Below are positions 58,701 to 64,000 of a DNA stretch of 64,000 nucleotides, piece by piece. The position numbers were made by a program, and so were the translations under genes. A model generated the notes under the pieces. That model made no database searches. It was not told the origin of the DNA and worked only from the letters and a program-made list of their open reading frames with translations. Location of the stretch: the NCBI GenBank assembly GCA_022702705.1, contig CM040429.1:4208073-4272072 (forward strand). Reading direction: 5' to 3'. Positions within the stretch are counted from its first letter, which is position 1, and each line of letters opens with the position of its first letter. Origin of the DNA: Papilionanthe hookeriana x Papilionanthe teres. Its lineage: Eukaryota; Streptophyta; Magnoliopsida; Asparagales; Orchidaceae.

Positions 58701-61268
58701 GGTGTGTGAAGAGAGGAAGCGGGAGAGTGAAGCCTGAAGCAACCAATTGGACCGGTCCAAAAGTGAAACGAAAGTTCGACCGCCTCCCCGGGGTTGGAAA
58801 TTGACAGCGCACATAATTGGAACCCTCCTTAGTACCTAATAGTATTTATAGATGTTTAATGTGTTCTAGGTTCAGTTCTGTTTTGAGATATCTGTCATGT
58901 CAGCTTTTGGCATCCCGTCTTCCCCTCTTAGGATTGTATCAGACAGCGAGCAGATGCTCCGACTATAATCTGTCCCACAGTGGTGTGTATCTTTCTTTTT
59001 ATTGCTTGTTGCCGCCCTCCATACCTTCCTACCAGCTGCCCAAAACCATCAGCCGCCACTCTCCTACTTTATGCTGCCTTCCAACCTTCCATTTGCTTCT
59101 TGGCGCGCCCTTTTCCAGACCACTTCTCTCTGGTTGCCGCCCTTTCTGACCCACTTCCCTGCTTGTTGTCACCCCTTCAGCTCCTTGTTTGTTTGCCGCC
59201 GCCCCTTCCAACCCTCTTTGGCTTGTTGTCCATTCGCCAGACAGCCTCCCTTAGCTGTCTCGGAGCCACCCACCGACCATCTATTGCTCTAAATTTCCAC
59301 CCCCTCGACCCGCAACCCACCAACTTCGAGCCTTGCCCTAGGACGTATTTGTGTTGGCATCGTTGATTTAATATTTCAAGTATCGTTGCTTGTAATCCTA
59401 TTTATTTTGAAATAATAATATTTGCTTTCCCTATTAAGGTTAGGGCTAACTCCAGTATCAAACCATCCAACAAAACAAATAGTTAAAGAAAGCTTAAGCG
59501 TCGAAGTGTTCCCAAATTAGTTGTATGTGCCAATTTAGTCAAGTCCAATTTTGTTAATTAACTATATAAAATTGATCCAAAATGGTCCTTGAAAGCTCAA
59601 ATGGGATTGATTTGAGTAGTCGAGAGACAAAATTGGGGACAATTTTCTGCCACCATTTCCACATAAGGATTTATGAATTAAACATTAGAAATGTGATACT
59701 CCAAAATTAAATTGGCCACACACAAATAATAGAAGAACTATATCTAGATATATTCTGTAAAAAATAAATGTGTACTACAAATATTAGTTCTTCAATGTAA
59801 TGCCAAATTGTAATCCAAGTACAGTAGGAGTGCGGAGATACTCATTAAAGTAATCTTCTGTTCAATTCTGCTAAGAAGTTTAAAATTCGGACAGCAGAAC
59901 GCTTGGGTTTTCATAATTGATTAGAAATTGGTCAATAATAATAGATTAAGGGAATTGAAGATTTAATTAGACAATTTGACATTTACATGCCAACTTTAAA
60001 CAATCAAAACAAATGATTGCAATATTTGTAAGTTCTTGTAAATCATGAATGGAGTTTGAAAATCATACCAGACTTACTGCCACATTTATGTTCCATGATA
60101 TTTGTCTTAGTTTAAAAAATCAATCGGATAAGAGATGCAATTGCTTGAAGAATAACAGGGCATACAAACCCCGTTCAATATCAATTTTTGAAATCTAATG
60201 CATCTATTCTCACAATGAAAATCACACAATTTCATAAGAATAACGCATCAATTCACGCATAGAAAAAACATTATGAGCGAGAAGGAATGTCTAATATGAG
60301 AAAGCAATGAAAAGAAAAAAAAAGCAATTCAAGTATTTTGCACACTTACCATTTCCTAAGACACTTGCCCCTTTCACTTGCGGTGAGTTTGCTCCAAGCT
60401 ACAGAGAAATAAAATTAAAATTTACTAAAGAAAACAGGCCACTAGTGAAATGCAAGCGAATAACCTCTAAAACTGAAAAAACAGTACCATATTAGCTTTT
60501 GACACGTCTAAAAAAAATTCCAAGGGTAATCGGAATTTTCCGCCTAAAATAGGCAATAATTTTGCAGCCTTTTATACAGCAAGCAGGATTATTTCACTAA
60601 TTTGACTTTGTAATCTAAACTGCCTTTAGTTTCTCTCGTAAGTTGCATATCAGGGAAACAAGACAGGAAAAATTAATTGAAAAATTAGGCTTGCAAGTTG
60701 TATGAATCAATGTGTTTAAAAAAAATAGATAGTTAATTAAAGCAAAATGAAAGTTTCAATGTTCAGACGGATGTCTCAAATCTAGAAATAAGGAATTACG
60801 GGAAGGTTATATTAAAACAAAGTTGGTAATTTCAACACGTACAACAAATGGTAGAACACATACCCATTAAACATATAAATAAAATTAATATTGAATGAGA
60901 AGAAAGAATTAAGAGATGGACCTCAAATAACAGTCCAAAAAAGATTTGTGAAGAAGAGGCAAATGGAAACAGATTGAAATGAGAAATTGAGCATGAAAAT
61001 GTATAGACGTGTATTAACTTGAAATAAGAAGTTACCGGATGATTATATTAAAAACAATGTTAAAATAACATAGATAAAAGTTAAAAACAACAAATTGTGT
61101 GTAAGTACATGGATCAGAAGATTGAAACTATGAAAAATGTATACCACCGGAATTTTCTAGTTACATACAATTGAAAGTACTGTAAGCTGATGAGATTGCA
61201 TCTTCAGTCTCTTTCTTGCCCATGAAAGGGACATTTGCAAGAAGTTCACCAGTAGCGGGGTTTTCCAC
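32625..61268 (-). CDS. ALDH5F1: Mitochondrial succinate-semialdehyde dehydrogenase, 18 exons, N-terminus outside the window
   Basis: Exons from the 5' side: 61268-61169, 60398-60350, 53859-53772, 53658-53548, 49251-49189, 49087-48977, 44786-44721, 44635-44558, 41548-41471, 41235-41169, 39741-39656, 39317-39285, 39155-39123, 38907-38807, 35187-35102, 33409-33303, 33222-33145 and 32654-32625 (TAG). All are GT-AG and phases join into 454 residues without a stop. It oxidises succinic semialdehyde to succinate with NAD in the GABA shunt. Within this partial protein: TPWNF (Asn128), KPSEYTPL (Lys151, cofactor), FTGSTAVG (about 202-209), general base Glu226 in SLELGGNAP, catalytic Cys260 with a second Cys262 in NSGQTCVCAN, EEIFGP, and the SSADH-type C-terminus GLGREGSKYGIDEYLEIKY. 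The Asn-Cys and Glu-Cys spacings (132 and 34) match aldehyde dehydrogenases. The first exon(s), with the mitochondrial presequence, lie right of about 61.3 kb or beyond the window. Confidence 0.96.
33655..33872. mobile_element. Fold-back MITE, family A copy 11
   Basis: The left arm is ATACTCAGCACTCAGTTCC, then CCATATTTACATACATAGCAC; the core is CACTTTTTAAAAAC; the right arm GGAGATATGTAAATACATAA ends abruptly. It lies in the SSADH intron 33410-35101. Confidence 0.7.
34259..34508. mobile_element. Fold-back MITE, family A copy 12, with 9-bp target duplication
   Basis: Flanks are ATTTTCTTA (34250-34258) and ATTTTTTTA (34509-34517), 8 of 9 identical. The left arm has TTTACATACCAGACAATTC and the right arm ATATAAGAATTTTGTGTCAG, then CATGTAAATGTCC. 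It is in the same SSADH intron as copy 11. Confidence 0.85.
35482..37052 (+). mobile_element. RTE-type LINE, 5'-truncated, with 13-bp target-site duplications
   Basis: The direct repeats ATTGCATTCTAAT at 35482-35494 and 37040-37052 are perfect and bound the insertion 35495-37039. The body encodes reverse transcriptase: RMPEEWRKSILVPIFKNKG, FGFMPGRSTMEAIHLLRG, LIFIDLEKAYDKVPRDVL, GLHQGSALSPYLFALFMD and the catalytic MLFADD box (about 36235), then RTE-type 3' residues (YGAECWPLK, RLRWFGHIKRR). It ends with GTAGCCGACCCCACTTAGTG and a (TTG)n tail, usual for plant RTE elements. A stop near 36010 and a frameshift near 36100 disable it. It lies in an SSADH intron in the opposite orientation. Confidence 0.93.
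37053..38806. other. Remainder of SSADH intron 35188-38806
   Basis: AT-rich, with a purine-rich stretch at 37360-37430 and a TA run at 37254-37267. No gene or assignable element was seen. Confidence 0.5.
40669..40698. repeat. (TA)n microsatellite in an SSADH intron
   Basis: A TA repeat of about 30 bp inside the intron 39742-41168. The rest of that intron has no identifiable element. Confidence 0.95.
41626..43256. repeat. About 805-bp tandem segmental duplication inside an SSADH intron
   Basis: Copy 1 (41626-42430) and copy 2 (42431-about 43256) both begin AGCAAAATTAAATTGGTTAG and run through ACGGTGTATTTGACATTTTA and CCAAAACCTAGGAAATCAAG to GGGGAAGATAA. They differ by scattered substitutions. 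Copy 2 has an expanded guanine tract near its end. A minus-strand frame (42983-42729, about 84 codons) is open in copy 2 but has a stop at the corresponding place in copy 1 (near 42020). Its product is not recognised. Confidence 0.9.
43203..43241 (+). other. Guanine-rich tract with G-quadruplex potential
   Basis: The tract has many runs of three or more guanines separated by single T or A (GGGAGGGGTGGGGTGGGTG, then longer G runs). It meets the usual G3+N1-7 pattern several times. The equivalent place in copy 1 of the duplication has only GGGG. It is on the strand opposite to SSADH transcription. Confidence 0.8.
43624..43998. repeat. About 186-bp tandem duplication
   Basis: Units start GTGATTTCAG at 43624 and 43810. 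They share GATGATGATATAA, AGTATCTCAATACTATTATG and TAGAATCATCAAG with few differences. It is immediately after the 805-bp duplication in the same SSADH intron. No coding function is evident. Confidence 0.9.
45207..45623 (+). CDS. Unrecognised 138-residue reading frame nested in an SSADH intron, opposite strand
   Basis: ATG to TGA without introns. The N-terminus is basic and Ser/Arg-rich (MFTRSTNPIYSLLAKPQR) and could be an organelle presequence. An acidic Gly-Asp repeat (NGDGDGDSDGN) follows, then DKPYKNFITSLDFSHNYTT and a His-rich tail. GC content is higher than in the surrounding intron, and a CT-rich leader precedes it (45140-45200). I do not recognise a family. It may be a nested gene, a retrocopy fragment of a longer gene, or chance; the tail (LLLHHHHPHNLH) looks like out-of-frame read-through. 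Confidence 0.35.
   Translation: MFTRSTNPIYSLLAKPQRPLHSYHLQRTNSSSSSLKPAYQDKWKNAGRKKPFSTKIMIINGDGDGDSDGNLQDKPYKNFITSLDFSHNYTTDCKTLKDFQSDLHLTDHECEIHLIQSALPLFLQSRLLLHHHHPHNLH
45855..48617 (+). mobile_element. Ty1/copia retrotransposon with most of pol deleted
   Basis: LTRs lie at 45855-46322 and 48176-48617 (TGTTGGG...CACAACA), flanked by the perfect 5-bp duplication CCCTG (45850-45854, 48618-48622). The primer-binding site TGATATCAGAGTC is at 46325-46337 and the polypurine tract CCAAGTGAGAGGA at about 48162. The interior retains gag (IQIEDYLYGKKLH), a zinc knuckle CWNCGKAGHIKK (about 47030, then a frameshift), a protease relic (LDSWASFHTSSQ, with DSGA changed) and a GAG-pre-integrase relic (CRPGHMSQRCIMG). 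RT and RNase H are absent. Each LTR carries short repeats of the form CCCACCTACCGCTCACCTAC. It is inserted in an SSADH intron on the opposite strand. Confidence 0.92.
49331..49569. mobile_element. Fold-back MITE, family A copy 13, with perfect 9-bp target duplication
   Basis: TAAAAAGAA flanks it at 49322-49330 and 49570-49578. The left arm has ATACGCAGCACACAATTC, the core CACATTTAAGAAGTGGTAAAAG, and the right arm GGATTGAGATATGTAAATAC, then GTGTGCAACGCATGG. Length 239 bp, in an SSADH intron. Confidence 0.9.
49880..51615 (-). mobile_element. Rearranged Ty1/copia remnant
   Basis: On the minus strand the start of the 5' LTR (51615 to about 51505) and the 3' LTR (50018 to about 49880) share TGTTGAGATTT and GCAAAATCATT. 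A polypurine tract CCTTGAGGGGGA lies next to the 3' LTR (50019-50031). The RNase H end is readable at about 50284-50550 (DRRSTSGYAS, SWGNEKQSIVARSTAEAEYQ). Between it and the 5' LTR, 50600-51480 is unrelated sequence containing ACTTGGCGCCTATGCACC and GGCGCC-type motifs, possibly a second insertion such as a solo LTR. Confidence 0.75.
52495..53110. mobile_element. Foldback DNA element with long inverted ends, about 0.6 kb
   Basis: The left end AAAACAGTCCTCCAATTATC, then ACCAATTTAGTCC, is mirrored at the right end as GGACTAAATTGGCCAATTG, then AATTATTTTGAGC-like sequence (positions about 53050-53100). More inward, TTAGTCCCTACTTTGAATTTTA pairs with the AAATTCAGCCTAAAGG side. The interior is AT-rich and non-coding. 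Target duplications could not be fixed. Confidence 0.65.
54133..58323 (-). mobile_element. Gag-only LTR retrotransposon (TR-GAG type), full length with target duplications
   Basis: On the minus strand the 5' LTR is 58323-57422 (902 bp) and the 3' LTR 55051-54133 (919 bp), TGATG...GGTATCA. Perfect duplications GGAAC lie at 54128-54132 and 58324-58328. The primer-binding site TGGTATCAG lies just inside the 5' LTR (about 57404-57419). The 2.37-kb interior has gag relics only: a coiled region (SKKDMLWKTRQLQSRLTTLE, 57110-57050), a capsid-like block (LPYCYGHIDLGKLIKWL-like) and a zinc knuckle CFKCHRFRHTESDC (about 56035-55995) with CX2CX4HX4C spacing. No protease, RT or integrase motif was seen. 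A block of about 430 bp is tandemly duplicated inside (56031-56460 and 56466-56885). It lies in the SSADH intron 53860-60349. Confidence 0.88.
56031..56885. repeat. Internal tandem duplication of about 434 bp within the gag-only element
   Basis: ATTTCCTGGAGA, TTTTGACATATTGGTTGG and GGTGATCACCCGATAATG occur near 56033-56210 and again near 56468-56605. Later shared blocks are CATGTTTCATCTTG and TTACCACCAAAATAAT. The duplication includes the capsid-like region next to the zinc knuckle. Confidence 0.85.
58696..59460 (+). mobile_element. Solo LTR of the TR-GAG family
   Basis: TGACCGGTGTGTGAAGAG to CTCCAGTATCA, with perfect 5-bp duplications AACCA at 58691-58695 and 59461-59465. The terminal 90 bp (TAATCCTATTTATTTTG, AATAATAATATTTGC) align with the LTR ends of the neighbouring full-length element. 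The Pro/Leu-rich reading frames at 58817-59366 come from its C-rich core. Its orientation is opposite to the full element. Confidence 0.85.
59466..60349. other. Remainder of SSADH intron 53860-60349
   Basis: AT-rich sequence without an identifiable gene or element. Confidence 0.5.
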
Positions 61269-61556
61269 CTGTAAGATACAAAACAGATATCAGTCTCACA
61301 AATTTTCTTGAAATTTGTTATTAATCTCCTAATTATATATATAGCACATTTTGAAAAATGTCTCAAGGCCATTTCTAGAACCACAAGAACACAAGGACCG
61401 AAAAAAATTCTGTTATTTTTAAGAGGGTTGAATGCCAATATTCCTAATTTAATTGCAATAAACTCGTAGACAGACATCCATTAAGGGTAAGGAACTAAAT
61501 GACACTATTAATATATTAAGAACTCAATTCTAACTTCATAATTATAGGAGATATTT

Positions 61557-62575
61557 GATTGCAAGTAGGATTTAGTAAATCCTGTTAATCTGGATTTAAT
61601 AAGTCATGAGGTAGTTAATTCGGCTAACATTGTTTGGCATGATAGAGGCTAACTTCGGCTAAATCCGATGAATTATCTTGTTGCTTGTTTCAGAATTTAA
61701 GTTCGTTAGTTCAAATATAAATTTAGTACTAAGTACTGATAATGCAATTATTAAGGCTAATTTTAATTTGATTTTTTATTATTTCAAAAACGCTAATTTT
61801 AAATAGTAATTAACTTAACTAATTAATCATTGATAATGAGTTTATGAAACTAATTAATCATTAATCAATACTTCAATATTCATTGCAAAACAAAAGAGAA
61901 CATCTCAATTAATTATTAACAAATAATTTATTAAGCTGACTAAAAAAAATTACTACTTAGTCAATTCAAATTAATATAATAGGTATTTAGTTAATTTCTA
62001 TTTAACCTATATCAATTGTAATTACATTAATTGGCTAAATTAGCATAAGATAATATGGATCAATCAAAAAGTAGTAATCAACTAAATTAAAAATATCTTC
62101 TATAAAATAATATATATTAATCATTATTTATAAATTATTGAACTTATTGAAAATAACATTTTTAGTTAATCAGCGCCACTTTCCCCTCCTACTCAAACAT
62201 CTGGTTGACAAAGTCATGATCGGAGTTTGTTAGAAAGGTTTCGACAATATCGTAATGTATGGAAGAGAAAAATGATTCTTGAGCGTAAAGAAAGTCCCAA
62301 ACCCTCATCTTTCTTGTCATGCTCCAAGGAGAAACCCTTAAAGAAAAAAATGCGAGCAGCCGCAATAGCCACTCCCAAGTGGAGGCGTCAAAGCAAGTAT
62401 TTTTTTTCCCCATTGTCTCTTTTTGAAAGTTTTTGTTCACTAAATTCCCCTTCACGAAAAGCGGTATTTAATAAATCCTGAATTTATGATGAAACTTAGA
62501 GATGATTTTTTTTATTAAGTTTGACTGTCTGACAATATTTAACATAAATTCTATCTAAATCCTACTACCAAATGG
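61557..62575. mobile_element. Possible DNA transposon derivative with short inverted ends
   Basis: The motif AAGTAGGATTTAG near 61565 is mirrored as CTAAATCCTACTACC near 62555. In between lies AT-rich sequence plus a more GC-rich block (62170-62470) with non-host composition and an open frame of about 85 codons of unknown nature. The ends and target duplication are not certain. Confidence 0.35.
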
Positions 62576-62902
62576 TCATTATCGGGGAATTGTTCTTCAC
62601 TCTATTGTTACTTCTATCAGGGCCTCATTAACCATCAATTTCTCTCACAAAAGATTCTCAAAACAAATCGTCGCAAGACAAGAGCCTCTTGAACTAGGTG
62701 TAAGTTTCATAGGAGCCACTACCGTCGAACCTCGCTTAACCAAGATAAAACTACCAAGATCCATGGAACCCACAAAACACATAGAAAACTCAAACCCAAC
62801 AAAGTAAGAAAAAAGGGGGCCTAAGTTAAGGGGCTGCCAGGTAAAGAATTTAAGTGGAATTTAACTTAAATTTTGCCCGACAGCCAAAACCACACTTCAT
62901 GT

Positions 62903-64000
62903 TGTTAAAAAAATGACAATAAAAAGAAAATATGAAAAGAGAGAATCACACACGACACATAGATATACGTGGTTCGACAAATTACTTACGTCTACGGGAG
63001 TTGCAGAGAATTTTATTGCTTGAAAAATCACACAGTCGATCGCTTCGCTTACAAGAACTCGTCTCGACTCCCTCCAACTCCATCCTCTGATTTCTGCCGC
63101 CCACGACTGCATACTAGCAGGGTTCGGTAACAAAAGGCGATTTTATTTTTGCGAAAATGGGAGGGCGGTATCCGAAGAAGGACGGCTCAAGCGAGGGTTT
63201 TACAAAAGAAAGAAACTAAAAGAAAACTCAAATATTTGTCATAGGTACAAAAACCGCCAACAGAAAGCGAAGTGGACAGGGCTCCACAATACCTAACAAA
63301 TCTCCCACTTTGAGACTAGTACACTGACTGCATCGTCATCTTCCTCAAATGTGATATCTTCCAACTCTGCAACTCATTGTCTCTGCCTTCATGCTAGACG
63401 ACCAACTAAAGTTGCGCATAACTTCAGTTTCTCAAGTGTAACAACCATGGTGAACATATCAGTGGCGTTCTTGCTTCCACGAATTTTCTCAGATAATAAT
63501 TGGACGTCATCTAATAATGATCGTATGAAGTAATACCAAATCTGAATGTATTTGGTTCTAGATTGAAATGTTAGATTCTTGGCAAGGAATACGACGTTGT
63601 GACTATTACTGTAGAGAGTGCCCTTTTGATGCTTCTTACCAATTCTTCCAAGAAGCCTTGTAGTGATTTCAGCTCCTTTGTAACCTCTGGCACTACTATA
63701 TACTCAGCTTTTATAGTAGACAAAGAAACAGTTTTCCACCAAGAGTATAAACAAACCCCGAGGTTCTCCTACTATCAATGTCTCCAGCTAAATCAACATC
63801 AATATAACCTTGTACCTCTAAACTCAGTCTTGAGAAACACAAGCAGGTTTTTTAGGATCCTTTTAGGTACATCAAAATTCACTTCACCGCTTATCAATGT
63901 TCCTTTCATGGGTTACTCATAAATCTGCTCACAACTACCACTGCATGGGCAATATCTAGTCTTGTGTAGACCATAGTATATATAAATTAATCAATAGCTG
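62903..64000 (-). mobile_element. Ty1/copia retrotransposon, 3' end (continues past the right edge)
   Basis: On the minus strand the 3' LTR is 63298-62903 (396 bp, TGTTAGG...TTAACA), preceded by the polypurine tract AAGTGGGAGAT (63299-63317). Further upstream is a broken RNase H region: TRLDIAHAV and VVSRFMSNP (about 63975-63905), VDLAGDIDSRRTSGFVYTLG-like codons (about 63800-63740) and KAEYIVVPEVTKEL (about 63700-63660). Frameshifts disable it. It lies upstream of the first resolved SSADH exon, presumably in intron 1. Confidence 0.88.

Noticed and set aside
62189..62481. Overlapping 84- and 88-codon frames considered as the first SSADH exon
   Set aside because: Neither carries a sequence leading in phase into VENPATGE, and no suitable donor was seen; the first exon is more likely outside the window.

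Overview
This is nuclear DNA from an angiosperm, probably a woody eudicot with a repeat-rich genome; the species cannot be fixed from the sequence. The case rests on spliced genes with GT-AG introns for plant-specific proteins (pTAC14, a MYB-CC/PHL factor, mitochondrial SSADH), plant copia, TR-GAG and RTE retroelements, and AT-rich spacers full of MITEs. No prokaryotic genes, tRNA, rRNA or CRISPR were seen.

Layout. (1) 1-3756, minus: 5' part of PTAC14/PAP7, a SET-domain subunit of the plastid RNA polymerase complex; five exons are resolved and the rest lies left of base 1. (2) 4141-4911, plus: a short intronless PPR protein, head to head with PTAC14 across 384 bp. (3) About 5-18.8 kb: no intact gene; a RTE LINE fragment, MITEs, microsatellites, and exon-like relics near 10.2-11.6 kb. 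(4) 18862-20465, minus: complete six-exon MYB-CC transcription factor of the PHL11 type; the exon lengths sum to exactly 355 codons. (5) About 21-32 kb: a decayed copia element (22.6-27.2 kb), AT-repeat arrays and MITEs. (6) 32625 to beyond the right edge, minus: succinate-semialdehyde dehydrogenase (ALDH5F1). Eighteen exons (1365 nt) are spread over 28.6 kb and join in one open frame; only the N-terminal exon(s) are missing. Most large introns are inflated by identifiable insertions.

Mobile elements. Most notable are (a) a family of about 240-bp fold-back MITEs with at least 13 copies, four with 9-bp target duplications, whose arms contain an internal repeat of about 59 bp; (b) a gag-only LTR retrotransposon (54133-58323, target duplication GGAAC) with two solo LTRs of the same family (229-1079 and 58696-59460); (c) a pol-deleted copia (45855-48617, target duplication CCCTG); (d) a 5'-truncated RTE LINE with a perfect 13-bp target duplication (35495-37039); (e) two Tourist-like MITEs with TAA duplications.

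The host genes do not form a pathway. PTAC14 and the PPR protein are both predicted to be organellar and may share a bidirectional promoter. SSADH serves the mitochondrial GABA shunt and the PHL protein is nuclear. I found no clearly new multi-gene system; the most novel-looking material is the MITE family with its reiterating arms and the gag-only retroelement family.
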